A DNA stretch of 41,896 nt from Acidocella sp. (GTDB lineage: Bacteria; Pseudomonadota; Alphaproteobacteria; Acetobacterales; Acetobacteraceae). Below are positions 1 to 8,947 of the stretch, in pieces (within the stretch, counting starts at the first letter, position 1; the number at the start of each line of letters is the position of its first letter). The notes beneath the pieces were generated by a model, which had not been told where the DNA came from, ran no database searches, and saw nothing but the letters and a program-made list of their open reading frames with translations. Location of the stretch: contig JARLIK010000006.1 of assembly GCA_031291755.1 (NCBI GenBank), positions 1 through 41,896 of the forward strand, written 5' to 3'. Both the position numbers and the translations under genes were made by a program.

Positions 1-1488
1 ACCGGCAAGCCGCCGCTGGATTTCACCATTAAACTCAAGGCCCTCGGCTTTAGCGATTTCCAGCACATGGCCGAGCGCCTGCGCGCCTGGTCGAGCGGCG
101 GCATCCCAGCACTGCGCTCCGAGCGCGCCCGCGAACTGCTCGATTCATTGGTGCCGCACCTGCTCGAAGCGCTCGGGCGGCAAAAAGACCCCGACCGCGC
201 CTTTCTGCATTTTGACACCCTGATTTCGCGCCAGCGCGCCGGAGTGCAATTACTTTCATTGTTCGCCCGCAACCCCGCGCTGCTGGACCGTCTGGCGGCG
301 GTGCTGGGTGCCGCCCCGGTGCTGGCCGAGCATTTGGCGCAGGACGCCCAGGCGCTCGAAGCGCTGCTTAGCCCCGCCGCCCACTTTGCCGCCCCCCGGC
401 CCGCGCTGCGCCGCCTGCTGCGCGAAGCCGCTGACCTCGAAGGTGTGGTGAGCATCACCCGCCGGTTCGTCCGGCGCGAGGAATTTCATCTTTCGGTCGC
501 CACGCTGGAGGGCCGGCTGGATGCCAATGAGGCTGGCCGGCTGCGCAGCAACCTCGCCAAAGCTGCGCTCGGCGCCTTGCTGCCGCATGTCATGGCCCAG
601 CATATCGCCCGCTTTGGCCGTATCCGGGGCATGAAATTCGGCATCGTGGCCTTGGGTAAAACCGGCAGCGCTGAGATGCTGGCCGGCTCCGATCTTGATT
701 TGATGCTGATGTATGATCACGCAGCCATGGACACGCCGCCCACCCATTATTTCGTCCGTCTGGCCCACGCGCTGACCGCCGCACTCACGGCGCCTGGGCC
801 GGAAGGGCCGATCTACCATGTCGATATGCGGCTGCGGCCCTCGGGCAACCAAGGCCCGGTGGCGGTCTCGCTGGCATCGTTCAGGCGCTATCATGCCGCC
901 GAATCCTGGACCTGGGAACGCATGGCCCTGACCCGCGCCAGCGTGCTGGCCGCCACCCCGAAGTTTGAGCTGATTTTAGCCGATGAAATCCTCATCGCTC
1001 TATCGCGCCCCGAACCAGCGGCCACCATCCGTGCCGATGCCAGCGCCATGCTGGCCCGCATCAATCTTGAAATACTACCCCAGGGCCCTTGGGATGTGAA
1101 ACATTGCATTGGCGGTTTGATCGAATTGGCCTTTATCGCCGAGGCGCTGCAACTTATCCACGGCCCCGCCAACCCGGCATTATTCCGCGCCAACACCGCC
1201 GCCGCCCTGCGGGCTTTGGCTGACGCTGGGCATCTTGCTGCCGCTGATGCCGCCACCCTGCTGGCGGCTGACCTGTTATGGCGCACCATTCAGGGTATTT
1301 CACGCATCACCGGCCTGCATGAGCGTGACGAGCATCCGCAACCCGCCACGCTGGCACCGCTATTGCGTGCCACCAGCACCATTGACGTTGCGCAGTTAAG
1401 CCTCACCATAGAGCAGCACCGGGCGGCGGTGCGGGATTGTTTCACCCGCATCATCGGCCCGGTAACCCAAGGAGATAACAACCCATGA
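1..1488 (+). CDS. glnE: Glutamine synthetase adenylyltransferase GlnE, C-terminal part (5' end outside window)
   Basis: The reading frame is open from base 1 and enters the window mid-gene, leaving about 495 residues of a protein that is usually 950-1000 long. GlnE transfers AMP to and from a conserved tyrosine of glutamine synthetase under control of PII protein and glutamine. The visible half carries the second nucleotidyltransferase domain: the motif GSDLDLMLMYD (bases about 682-717) has the paired metal-binding aspartates, preceded by a KFGIVALGKTGS stretch typical of the family. A helical C-terminal domain follows. The stop TGA overlaps the ATG of bcp by 4 nt (ATGA), so the two genes are probably translationally coupled. 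glnD, the PII-modifying partner, lies about 10 kb downstream. Identity is clear; the N-terminal half cannot be assessed. Confidence 0.95.
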   Translation, partial: TGKPPLDFTIKLKALGFSDFQHMAERLRAWSSGGIPALRSERARELLDSLVPHLLEALGRQKDPDRAFLHFDTLISRQRAGVQLLSLFARNPALLDRLAAVLGAAPVLAEHLAQDAQALEALLSPAAHFAAPRPALRRLLREAADLEGVVSITRRFVRREEFHLSVATLEGRLDANEAGRLRSNLAKAALGALLPHVMAQHIARFGRIRGMKFGIVALGKTGSAEMLAGSDLDLMLMYDHAAMDTPPTHYFVRLAHALTAALTAPGPEGPIYHVDMRLRPSGNQGPVAVSLASFRRYHAAESWTWERMALTRASVLAATPKFELILADEILIALSRPEPAATIRADASAMLARINLEILPQGPWDVKHCIGGLIELAFIAEALQLIHGPANPALFRANTAAALRALADAGHLAAADAATLLAADLLWRTIQGISRITGLHERDEHPQPATLAPLLRATSTIDVAQLSLTIEQHRAAVRDCFTRIIGPVTQGDNNP

Positions 1489-1949
1489 GCATTCAAGAAG
1501 GTGATAAAGCCCCGGATTTTACCTTGCCCGCCTCCGGTGGCCGCACGGTGTCATTGAAATCCCTGAAGGGCCAGCCGTTTGTTCTGTATTTTTACCCGAA
1601 GGCTGACACCCCCGGCTGCACCAAGGAAGCCTGCGCGTTCGAGGAAGCCTTGCCGCAGCTTGGCAAAATCGGCGTGACCGTGATCGGCGTTTCCAAGGAT
1701 GAAATGAAACCGATCGAGAAATTCGCCGCCAAATATAACCTTACCTTCCCGCTGGCCTCCGACCCCGAAACCACCACCATTGCCGCTTACGGCGCCTGGG
1801 CCGAAAAATCCATGTACGGCAAAAAATACATGGGCATCGAGCGCTCAACGGTGCTGGTGGATGCCAAAGGCAAGATCGCCAAAATCTGGCCAAAGGTAAA
1901 AATTGAAGGCCACGCCGCTGAAGTTCTCGCCGCCGTCAAAGCGCTCTAG
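1485..1949 (+). CDS. bcp: Thioredoxin-dependent peroxiredoxin, Bcp/PrxQ type
   Basis: A 154-residue thiol peroxidase that reduces hydrogen peroxide and organic hydroperoxides in the cytoplasm using thioredoxin. The active-site segment PKADTPGCTKEACAF holds the peroxidatic Cys45 and the resolving Cys50, the C-x4-C arrangement of the atypical 2-Cys Bcp class. The N-terminus (GDKAPDFTLPA) and full length match the family. The ATG overlaps the glnE stop, with AAGGAG about 13 nt upstream inside glnE. The bcp stop is followed nine bases later, in the same reading frame, by the start of the glycosyltransferase gene. Confidence 0.96.
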   Translation: MSIQEGDKAPDFTLPASGGRTVSLKSLKGQPFVLYFYPKADTPGCTKEACAFEEALPQLGKIGVTVIGVSKDEMKPIEKFAAKYNLTFPLASDPETTTIAAYGAWAEKSMYGKKYMGIERSTVLVDAKGKIAKIWPKVKIEGHAAEVLAAVKAL

Positions 1950-1958
1950 CGCCGTTTC

Positions 1959-2855
1959 ATGCGCTGGTACTTCGCCATCGACGAGCAAGGTGCCGCAGGC
2001 CAGACCGGCGAGGATGCCAAATTGGCGGTGCATACCGCGCTCAACATCGGTGGTCTGGAGCCGCACTTGTTGTACTATGGCGCACCCAGCGACTTCACCG
2101 CCTGGATGCAAAAACGCGGTGTTGAGATCATCAACACCGCGCCCAGCTTTTTGGATAGTATGAACGCCGCACAAGCCGCCGGCACCTTCAAAGCCTATTC
2201 CATCGGCCATTGGTTGCGGATCGCAATTCCGCAGGTGGAAAGCGCAGCGGAATTCGTGCTTTATACTGATTGCGACATGATCTTTTTGCACCCGGTGAAC
2301 TGGCCCGCCATCCGGCCCAAAATTTTCGCAGCTGCCCCGGAATTCAAGCGCGACAATTGGAACTATTTCAATTCCGGCAGCATGGTCATCAATGTACCCG
2401 CGATGCGTGCCAGCTACCATGATTTTGAATCACTCATCCGCCGCCGGATCGCAGCCCCTACGCCGCACAGCTACGATGACCAGATCGCGCTGAATGAAGC
2501 CTATCGTGGCCATTGGGATCATCTGGACCCTCGGCTGAACTGGAAGCCCTATTGGGGCTACGAGCGCCGCGCCGCCTTATTGCATTTTCACGGCCCCAAA
2601 CTTGGCGTGCTCGAAGCCATCGCCGCCGGCCGCTGGCATGATGACAACCCAACCGCCATCCAATGGCGCAAAATGGTCGAAGCGCATCTCGAAGGCTACA
2701 TCGCCTGGATGGGCGTTTTAGGCGATCGCCTGCAAAATTACGACATGGAATTGGCATTACGCTTGCACGCAGTCGCCTCCGCTCTAACCCGCCACCGCAA
2801 CACGCTGCCGCCAACCCCCATGGATACCAGCTTCATGGATTTTTGTATGTTTTAA
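1959..2855 (+). CDS. Glycosyltransferase-like protein with DxD motif (GT8-like)
   Basis: 298 residues. The segment VLYTDCDMIFL (about residues 104-114) is the DxD signature by which GT-A fold enzymes bind the nucleotide-sugar metal ion, and the overall pattern (an N-terminal strand, then HWLRIAIPQ before the DxD, then an NSGSMVINV stretch and a late HFHGPKLG) resembles GT8-family transferases. The acceptor and sugar are unknown; an envelope polysaccharide or LPS role is inference. The start is the first ATG after the in-frame bcp stop, and no good Shine-Dalgarno sequence is visible, so the gene may be read by re-initiation. Its stop codon overlaps that of the convergent cupin gene: both use bases of TTAA at 2852-2855. 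Confidence 0.75.
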   Translation: MRWYFAIDEQGAAGQTGEDAKLAVHTALNIGGLEPHLLYYGAPSDFTAWMQKRGVEIINTAPSFLDSMNAAQAAGTFKAYSIGHWLRIAIPQVESAAEFVLYTDCDMIFLHPVNWPAIRPKIFAAAPEFKRDNWNYFNSGSMVINVPAMRASYHDFESLIRRRIAAPTPHSYDDQIALNEAYRGHWDHLDPRLNWKPYWGYERRAALLHFHGPKLGVLEAIAAGRWHDDNPTAIQWRKMVEAHLEGYIAWMGVLGDRLQNYDMELALRLHAVASALTRHRNTLPPTPMDTSFMDFCMF

Positions 2856-3202
2856 GCGGGCCGGTCCTCGATCACCCAATGTTTGCGCATGGTTTCCAGC
2901 ACCTCCCAGGTGCCGGTAAATCCTGGTTCGATCACAAAACAATCACCCGGCCCGGCATGGATGACGCTGCCATCATCGCCGCTCACCACACAGCGGCCCG
3001 AGATCATCACCACATATTCCCACTCGGCATATTCAATCCGCCATTTTCCAATAGTGGCTTCCCATTGCCCCGCCGCCAATTTACCGCCGGGTTCCTCATA
3101 ATGAACCCAGGTGCGCGTAACCGGCGCTCCATGGAGCAATTTGTCAGCCGCAATAGGCACCGCCTCGGCGGCTTGTGGCGAGCTAAGTAAATGCAGCTTC
3201 AA
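2852..3202 (-). CDS. Cupin-domain protein (Cupin_3-like)
   Basis: 116 residues forming one small beta-barrel domain. WEATIGKWRI, EYVVMISGRCVV and HAGPGDCFVIEPGFTGTWEV match the pattern of the Cupin_3 (DUF861) group, which includes ureidoglycine-aminohydrolase-like domains. The usual metal-binding histidines are mostly absent, as is common in this group, so an enzymatic role is uncertain. The only start that fits is TTG at 3202, whose TTGA overlaps the stop of the upstream lipoprotein gene, indicating coupling within a reverse-strand hslO-lipoprotein-cupin operon. Confidence 0.75.
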   Translation of the reverse strand: MKLHLLSSPQAAEAVPIAADKLLHGAPVTRTWVHYEEPGGKLAAGQWEATIGKWRIEYAEWEYVVMISGRCVVSGDDGSVIHAGPGDCFVIEPGFTGTWEVLETMRKHWVIEDRPA

Positions 3203-3924
3203 TGCATCATGCCTGGTGGCACCATATTATGTACACCTGGCGCCAGCCCATTTGGCCCCAGCGGTGCGGCGGGAGCCGTGACCGGTGCCGTTGAAGTTCC
3301 AGCCGGCGGGCCTGTTAGCGGCGTTGCCATGATGCCACCCGGCACACTGCCATTGCTGGTCACTGGTGCAGCCGCCGCGTTGGTAGAATAGGCAATCCAG
3401 CTGCCCAGATTATGTTGCATCTGGTATTGCAACTCCACATTCATCTCATTCATCAACTGGGTGGTGATGTCGTACAATACCGCTTGCATTTTAGCCTGAT
3501 CATTGGAATCCGGCGCGGTCTCGCTATGGTTCACCGAAGCTTCGGTATAACCCTTCGCCCGGCCATCGGGGCTCACCACATCCAGCCGCACGGTCAGTGT
3601 GCCGACCAGATTGCCGTTCTCCGGCTCGATCGAGGCATTCTCCACGGTAAAGGTTGCGGTGCCCGGCGTGCCGTTCGCCACCAGCCGCTGCCGCGCAACC
3701 GCCAGCATCGCATCGGCAGGGGTTTCGGGGTCTTGTGCCAGCAACGCCTGGGCGCCGGCGTCAGGCACATAGTTGTTCTGGATATTCACAGTCACCACCT
3801 TCAACATAATCGGCGGCAGGTAGGAATAATTCAGCGGCGTGTAGGTCGCCGGTGGGGTGGAATCGCCACCGCACGCGCTCAGCGCCAGCACCGCAATGGG
3901 TGCTAAAAATCGTAGCCGCTTCAT
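3199..3924 (-). CDS. Putative lipoprotein of unknown function
   Basis: 241 residues. An N-terminal signal MKRLRFLAPIAVLALSAC ends in a lipobox (L15-S16-A17-C18), so Cys18 should be lipidated and the protein anchored to the inner or outer membrane. The following 150 residues look folded (repeated strands such as TATFTVENASIEP and GTLTVRLDVVS). The last 60 residues are low-complexity and rich in Pro, Gly, Ala and Thr, ending in MVPPGMMH. I do not recognise the family. The ATG overlaps the hslO stop by 4 nt and the gene's own stop overlaps the TTG of the cupin gene, so all three are probably one operon. Confidence 0.8.
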   Translation of the reverse strand: MKRLRFLAPIAVLALSACGGDSTPPATYTPLNYSYLPPIMLKVVTVNIQNNYVPDAGAQALLAQDPETPADAMLAVARQRLVANGTPGTATFTVENASIEPENGNLVGTLTVRLDVVSPDGRAKGYTEASVNHSETAPDSNDQAKMQAVLYDITTQLMNEMNVELQYQMQHNLGSWIAYSTNAAAAPVTSNGSVPGGIMATPLTGPPAGTSTAPVTAPAAPLGPNGLAPGVHNMVPPGMMH

Positions 3925-4916
3925 GGCGTCAAGCCTTCCTTGCCGGTGACGGTGCCGCGTGGGAACCGGAAATCAAAATTACAAAATTCGCAGGTCATCA
4001 CAATATCCCCGTCAATCGCCATGTGGTCCAGGTCATCGTGCGAGAAGCCTTCCAGAATATCCGCCAGCCTGGCGCGCGAGCAGCGGCAGCCATAAGCCAG
4101 GGTGCGTGGCCGGTCCACCGCTACGCCCTCACCATGAAATAGCCGGTACAGGACCCGCTCGGGCAGCAACTCGTCGTTTAATAGTTCCGTAACGGTAATC
4201 GTATCAGCCAGAATACAGGCGGTGCGCCAGGATTCCTCCTGCTCGGCATGGCTCAGCTCCGGGTCAATTCCACCAGCCCCGGCGATCTTTTCCAGCACCA
4301 GAGCCGAAGCCCGCCAGCCGTTGGGAGTTTCCGCCGCTGCCAGATGCACCTGGCAGGCCAGTTGTTCGCTGGTCTCAAAATAATGCTCGGCCATCTCGGA
4401 AAGGCTTTCGCCCTCAAGTGCCACAATCCCCTGTTGCGGTTCGCGGTCAGCCCCCTGGTCCACCGTAAAGGCCAGATACCCGTCGCCAAGCAATGTCCGC
4501 GCTGTGACCGGTTCATCGGCAGGCAAAGCAGCAAAACGCTCCATGTTCACCCGCGCATAGCCGCGCAGCGCCCCGATATCGGTGCAGTCGGCCAGCAGCA
4601 TCGAAACCGGGCCATCGCCCTTCGCCTGCACCGAAAACGAGCCGGAAAATTTCAGCGCCGCCGCCAATGAGGCCGCCAGCGCCAGCGCCTCCCCCAGCAG
4701 CCGCCGCACCGGTTCCGGGTGGTCGTGGCGGGTCAGCAGCGTGTTGGCCAACGGCCCTAGCCGGATCAACCGGCCGCGCACCGGCTGGCTTGGCAGAAAA
4801 AACGGGGTAATACCGCGGGAAACCGCGAGATCCGGCACATCTGGCCGGTTTGAGTCGAGAAAAGCGGGAAGGGGCGTCATGAATTTAACATAAGCAGGAA
4901 ACCGCTCCGGTGCCAT
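3921..4916 (-). CDS. hslO: Redox-regulated chaperone Hsp33
   Basis: Cytosolic holdase chaperone activated by oxidation: four zinc-bound cysteines form disulfides on oxidative stress and expose the client-binding surface. The C-terminal redox switch is intact, with Cys277, Cys279, Cys309 and Cys312 in a CxC-N29-CxxC arrangement (numbering from the first ATG). Length is 331 residues, or 319 if the second ATG at 4880 (MTPLPAFLDSN) is used. Neither start has a strong ribosome-binding site, and the shorter form is closer to the usual family N-terminus. It is the first gene of a coupled operon and is divergent from hldE, 40 bp away. Confidence 0.95.
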   Translation of the reverse strand: MAPERFPAYVKFMTPLPAFLDSNRPDVPDLAVSRGITPFFLPSQPVRGRLIRLGPLANTLLTRHDHPEPVRRLLGEALALAASLAAALKFSGSFSVQAKGDGPVSMLLADCTDIGALRGYARVNMERFAALPADEPVTARTLLGDGYLAFTVDQGADREPQQGIVALEGESLSEMAEHYFETSEQLACQVHLAAAETPNGWRASALVLEKIAGAGGIDPELSHAEQEESWRTACILADTITVTELLNDELLPERVLYRLFHGEGVAVDRPRTLAYGCRCSRARLADILEGFSHDDLDHMAIDGDIVMTCEFCNFDFRFPRGTVTGKEGLTP

Positions 4917-4956
4917 ATGGCTTGCCGAAATCGCGCCTTGAGGTTAGCGCTTTGTC

Positions 4957-6423
4957 ATGACCGCACCCGAAGCCAGCCTGAACGAGCTCAGCAACTACGT
5001 AAAACAACTCTCCCGCGCCAGCGTCCTGGTGGTGGGTGACGTCATGCTGGACCGTTACGTTTACGGCGACGTCACCCGTATTTCCCCGGAAGCCCCGGTG
5101 CCCATCCTCACCGTCTCGCGCGAAGTGGCGATGCCGGGCGGTGCCGGCAATGTGGTGCGCAACATCACAGCCCTTGATGGCGCCGCCGCGTTTGTCTCAG
5201 TGGTCGGTGATGATCAGGCCGGTTCCGACCTCACAGGTTTAATTGGGGGCCAGCAAGGCGTTGAGCCCTGGCTGCTGGTGCAAGGCGGGCGCACCACCAC
5301 CTTGAAAACCCGCTACATCGCGCTCGGCCAGCACCTCATTCGCGCCGATCGTGAGGAAACCGTCGAGCTACCCGCCAAACTCAGTGAGCGGCTGGTCCGC
5401 ATCGCCACCGACGCAATGGCAGCAACCTCCGTCACGGTCCTCTCCGACTACCGTAAGGGCGTGTTGAGCACCGAGATCGCACAACGCCTGATCGCCGCCG
5501 CCAAGGCCATGAACCGCACGGTAATTGTGGACCCCAAAGGCGCCGATTATTCTCGCTATCACGGCGCCGATGTTGTTACCCCCAACCGGCGCGAACTGGC
5601 CGAGGCCACCGGCATGCCGGTGGCCTCTGAAGCCAATATCGTCGCCGCCGCGCATGAGCTAATTCAACGTTACCAGTTTGGGGCGGTGCTGGTCACCCGC
5701 GCCGAGGACGGCATGAGCTTGGTCACAGCAGAGGCTGTCCGCCACTACCCCGGCGAAGCCAAAGATGTGTTCGATGTCTCGGGTGCCGGCGACACCGTGG
5801 TTGCCACGCTGGCCGCCGCCATGGCGGTGCAGGTGCCACTGTTTGAAGCCGCGCGCCTAGCCAACATCGCCGGCGGTATCGTGGTCGGCAAGGTTGGCAC
5901 GGCGGTGGCCCGCCCGAATGAATTGCTGGCCGCCATCACCCCGGTTACCGGCGCGCTGCGAAAAATCGTCACCGCCGCCGCCGCCGCCGAAGCCGCCGAG
6001 CGCTGGCACATGCGCGGCTACAAGGTGGGCTTTACCAACGGCTGTTTCGACTTGCTGCACCCCGGCCATGTACACCTGCTCGAACAATGCCGCGCCATGT
6101 GCGACCGCTTGATCGTGGGGATGAATTCCGACGCCTCGGTGAAGCGCCTGAAAGGCCCCAGCCGCCCGGTGCAGCCCGAAGCCGCCCGCGCCGCCGTGCT
6201 GGCCTCGCTCGCCAGTGTAGATTTGGTATGCATGTTCGAGGAGGACACCCCTCTGAACACGCTCTCTCTCATCAAGCCGGACATTCTGATTAAAGGCGCT
6301 GACTACACGCGCGAAACCGTGGTGGGTGCTGCTGAAGTTGAATCCTGGGGCGGCATGGTGGCGCTCGCCGAACTGCTGCCCGGTCATTCCACCACTGCCA
6401 CCCTGGCCCGCCTGCGCGGCTAA
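4957..6423 (+). CDS. hldE: Bifunctional heptose 7-phosphate kinase / heptose 1-phosphate adenylyltransferase
   Basis: 488 residues with two enzymes in one chain, acting at two steps of ADP-heptose synthesis for the LPS inner core. The N-terminal ribokinase/PfkB half begins with GDVMLDRYVYGDVTRISPEAP and has the catalytic DVSGAGD motif (residues 273-279, Asp279 as base). The C-terminal nucleotidyltransferase half opens with FTNGCFDLLHPGH, with the HxGH motif at His368-His371. An alanine-rich linker (about residues 338-348) joins them. The substrate comes from GmhA, whose gene is near the other end of the window. It is transcribed divergently from hslO. Confidence 0.97.
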   Translation: MTAPEASLNELSNYVKQLSRASVLVVGDVMLDRYVYGDVTRISPEAPVPILTVSREVAMPGGAGNVVRNITALDGAAAFVSVVGDDQAGSDLTGLIGGQQGVEPWLLVQGGRTTTLKTRYIALGQHLIRADREETVELPAKLSERLVRIATDAMAATSVTVLSDYRKGVLSTEIAQRLIAAAKAMNRTVIVDPKGADYSRYHGADVVTPNRRELAEATGMPVASEANIVAAAHELIQRYQFGAVLVTRAEDGMSLVTAEAVRHYPGEAKDVFDVSGAGDTVVATLAAAMAVQVPLFEAARLANIAGGIVVGKVGTAVARPNELLAAITPVTGALRKIVTAAAAAEAAERWHMRGYKVGFTNGCFDLLHPGHVHLLEQCRAMCDRLIVGMNSDASVKRLKGPSRPVQPEAARAAVLASLASVDLVCMFEEDTPLNTLSLIKPDILIKGADYTRETVVGAAEVESWGGMVALAELLPGHSTTATLARLRG

Positions 6424-6432
6424 GGCTTTGGC

Positions 6433-7440
6433 CTAAAATCCACCGAGCACGATCTTGCCGCGTACCCCATGCGCCTCCACCGCCGCATGGGCGCGGATCA
6501 GATTGACGGCGTTGATGGCGCCGTAATTCTCCGTCATCGTCGAGCGCAACGTTCCATGGTCCACCAGATGCGCAATCGCCTCCAGGGTGCGGTGCTGGGC
6601 CGCCATGGTTTTGGTGTGCAGCAATGGCCGCGCAAACATATATTCCGGATGCACTGATACGCATTTTCTCATAATCACTGAAAAATCCAAAGGCTTTCCG
6701 GATTCAATAATCCCGATCGCGCCCTCCGGCGCCACCAGGTGCCCTATCGCATGCCAATGCACCGCCTCATGGGTGGTGCAGAATACATACTCCGGCGCTG
6801 CCAGCCCCAAATCGGCTATCTGCGAAGCCATGTTTTGATGATGGTTGATCACATGATGTGCGCCCAGCGACTTGCACCATTCAACGGTCTCAGGCCGCGA
6901 GGCGGTGGCAATGACGGTCAGGTCGGTCAGCTTGGAAGCCAGTTGAATCGCCATCGAGCCAACCCCGCCAGCGCCCCCCACGATCAATATGGAACCCCCC
7001 ACGGCTTGATCACGCGGAATTTTGAAACGATCGAACAACATTTCCCAGGCGGTCAGCGAGGTCAGCGGTAGCGCTGCCGCCTCGGCGAAGCTCAGGCTTT
7101 TCGGCTTGTGGCCAACAATCCGCTCATCGACGAGATGAAACTCAGCATTGGTGCCTGGCCGGTTGACCACCCCAGCGTAATAAACATCATCCCCTGGCCC
7201 GAAATCTCGTACCTCCGAACCCACGCTGCGCACGGTGCCGGCGGCATCGTAACCCAATATGCGGGTCTCCCCGAGCGGCTCATCGTTGCGGCGGACTTTG
7301 GTATCCACCGGGTTCACCGAAACCGCCTTGATCTCCACCAGTAAATCGCGGCCCTTCGGGCTGGGGGCAGGAATTTCAATATCCCGCAGCGCGTCTTCAT
7401 GGGTGATCGGATGAGAATGGGTAAATGCAACGGCTTTCAT
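6433..7440 (-). CDS. MDR-family NAD(P)H:quinone oxidoreductase-like protein (zinc-type alcohol dehydrogenase family)
   Basis: 335 residues of the medium-chain dehydrogenase/reductase superfamily. A GroES-like N-terminal domain (VEIKAVSVNPVDTKVR) is followed by a Rossmann fold whose glycine motif GGAGGVG lies at residues 155-161. The catalytic-zinc ligands of true alcohol dehydrogenases are not evident, so the quinone oxidoreductase-like branch (often annotated as zinc-binding alcohol dehydrogenase family protein) is favoured. The substrate is unknown. Start ATG at 7440 has a GGGGGT sequence just upstream. It converges with hldE with a gap of only 9 bp. Confidence 0.88.
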   Translation of the reverse strand: MKAVAFTHSHPITHEDALRDIEIPAPSPKGRDLLVEIKAVSVNPVDTKVRRNDEPLGETRILGYDAAGTVRSVGSEVRDFGPGDDVYYAGVVNRPGTNAEFHLVDERIVGHKPKSLSFAEAAALPLTSLTAWEMLFDRFKIPRDQAVGGSILIVGGAGGVGSMAIQLASKLTDLTVIATASRPETVEWCKSLGAHHVINHHQNMASQIADLGLAAPEYVFCTTHEAVHWHAIGHLVAPEGAIGIIESGKPLDFSVIMRKCVSVHPEYMFARPLLHTKTMAAQHRTLEAIAHLVDHGTLRSTMTENYGAINAVNLIRAHAAVEAHGVRGKIVLGGF

Positions 7441-7487
7441 GACAACCCCCGGGTAATTTTTAAAGTCTAATGTTTACATAGTCCGCA

Positions 7488-8189
7488 CTAACCGATCCTC
7501 AATAGCGCCTGACCGTTGACACCCAGCCATGCGCTGGCAACAGCACGGTGCGCTGTAAGTGTCTCGGTCAGCGCCCAAAAATGCTTGCCATGATTCATGT
7601 GCCGCAAATGTGCCACCTCATGACCCACCACGTAGTCCTGCACAAACTCCGGCGCCAAAATCAGCCGCCAGCAAAACGCCAGTGTGCCATCCGGTGCGCA
7701 ACTGCCCCAGCGCGTGCGCGTATCCTTCATCCGCACGCTTTTTGGATTTAACCCCGCTTGTTTGGCTTTTTCCGCCGCCATTGCAGTGAGCCTTTGCTTG
7801 GCCAGCCGCTTTAAACAATCCGCCACCCGCCGGCTTAAAAATTCCGGACTGCCCGTCACATAAATCCGGCCCTCCGCCACCCAGGCGCCACCCCGGGCAT
7901 CGGTCACTGGTGTAATCACATGCCCCACGCCGGAAACCGGCACCACCGCGCCCGCCACAAACGGCAGTGCCTGCGGCAGGGACGCCAACCGCTCCGCCAC
8001 CCAATCCTCATGGGTTTGCAATAACGATAACCCCGCTTTGCGTGAGGCCCGCATCGGCAACGTAATCACAATCCCACCCTGTGCTGCATCCACCCGGAGC
8101 GAAATTTTCCGCGCCCGCGGGCTGCGCTTGAACGCTACACTGGCCAACTCGCCCCGTACCGGCACCAATTCCGTCACCAGCGTGTTCAT
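7488..8189 (-). CDS. YgjP/DUF45-type zinc metallohydrolase
   Basis: 233 residues of the M48-like DUF45 family. The zinc site is complete: His190-Glu191-x2-His194, then His200 and the family's HFW end ([16 protein letters not shown]). The preceding [10 protein letters not shown] is also characteristic. The natural substrate of this family is not established. I start it at ATG 8189 rather than at an earlier in-frame codon because this ATG overlaps the stop of the upstream cysteine-cluster gene as ATGA and is preceded by GGTGGTGAG. Confidence 0.9.
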   Translation of the reverse strand: MNTLVTELVPVRGELASVAFKRSPRARKISLRVDAAQGGIVITLPMRASRKAGLSLLQTHEDWVAERLASLPQALPFVAGAVVPVSGVGHVITPVTDARGGAWVAEGRIYVTGSPEFLSRRVADCLKRLAKQRLTAMAAEKAKQAGLNPKSVRMKDTRTRWGSCAPDGTLAFCWRLILAPEFVQDYVVGHEVAHLRHMNHGKHFWALTETLTAHRAVASAWLGVNGQALLRIG

Positions 8190-8671
8190 GCGCTCACCAC
8201 CCGTTTGCGTTTGGGCGCTTGGCGGGGAACCTCGCCAGGCCACTCCACCAAATGATGTTCCAGCGGCCCCGCATCGCGCTCACTCAACGCCCGCCCCGCC
8301 ACCGAAATCCCCGCCTCCTGCACACTCTCTGCGCGTCCCGAAATCAGCGGATGCCACGGATATAAATCCTTGCCCTCGCCCAGCAACCGGTACGCACAGG
8401 TCGGTGGCAGCCAATCCACCGTCTTCAACTTAGCCGGCGTCAACTGCACACAATCAGGGATCTTCTTGCGCCGGTTCGGATAATCCGAACACTGGCTCGT
8501 CTTCAAATCCAGCAGCCGGCACGCGACATTGGTAAAACTAATCTCGTCAGTGTCCTCATCACGCAACTTATGCAGGCAACACCGCCCACAGCCATCACAC
8601 AACGACTCCCATTCAGCCCTGGACATCTCCGCCAACGACTTAACCCGCCAAAACGCATTCGCCTTTGTCAT
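8186..8671 (-). CDS. YcgN-family cysteine-cluster protein (UPF0260)
   Basis: 161 residues. The cysteine pattern [11 protein letters not shown] near the N-terminus, then Cys in [17 protein letters not shown] and KKIPDCVQL, is the hallmark of the YkgJ/UPF0260 zinc- or iron-binding family; later PPTCAYRLL adds another. Function is unknown. The frame stays open for about 700 bases further upstream, but that extension runs through the inverted repeat and antisense to mutS and shows no family similarity, so ATG 8671 ([10 protein letters not shown]) is chosen. No Shine-Dalgarno sequence precedes it. It is coupled to the downstream metallohydrolase by an ATGA overlap. Confidence 0.88.
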   Translation of the reverse strand: MTKANAFWRVKSLAEMSRAEWESLCDGCGRCCLHKLRDEDTDEISFTNVACRLLDLKTSQCSDYPNRRKKIPDCVQLTPAKLKTVDWLPPTCAYRLLGEGKDLYPWHPLISGRAESVQEAGISVAGRALSERDAGPLEHHLVEWPGEVPRQAPKRKRVVSA

Positions 8672-8702
8672 ATGATGATGATACACTGCCCGGTGGGTGT
8701 TT

Positions 8703-8917
8703 CGGAAGGAGGAAGTAAGCGCAAGGGCTCCGCCCCTGGACCCCGCCAAAGGCAGAGCCTTTGGAATCCATTCGTGAAGGGTCAGGAAGGGGACCGCTCT
8801 GAGGTGTTTCAACACCAATGGGCTGTCCCTTTTTTGACCATTAAGTGGTTCTATGGGCTGTGCCCTTAGTGGGGTTTCAAGGGGCAAAGCCCCTTGGTCT
8901 AACTTGCCACCCTTCCG
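8703..8917 (+). repeat. Long multi-hairpin inverted-repeat element, copy 1
   Basis: This 215-base intergenic stretch is an imperfect inverted repeat of itself. The outer arms (GGAAGGAGGAAGTAAG at 8704 and CTTGCCACCCTTCC ending at 8916) pair. Inside are nested hairpins: CCAAAGGC-AGA-GCCTTTGG at 8746-8764, the central palindrome GGTGTTTCAACACC at 8803-8816 within C/G-rich arms, GGGC-TGT-GCCC, and AGGGGC-AAA-GCCCCT near 8880-8894. A second copy with the same order and an identical 14-base centre lies at 19081-19297. No ORF is supported in it. This copy lies between the divergent ycgN-like and mutS genes. Confidence 0.85.
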
Positions 8918-8947
8918 CAACCCCACTTGGCTTGTATAGTCATCCTC

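Noticed and set aside
256..894. Long reverse ORF inside glnE
   Set aside because: Shadow of glnE; the forward frame has the conserved motifs and the reverse product resembles no family.
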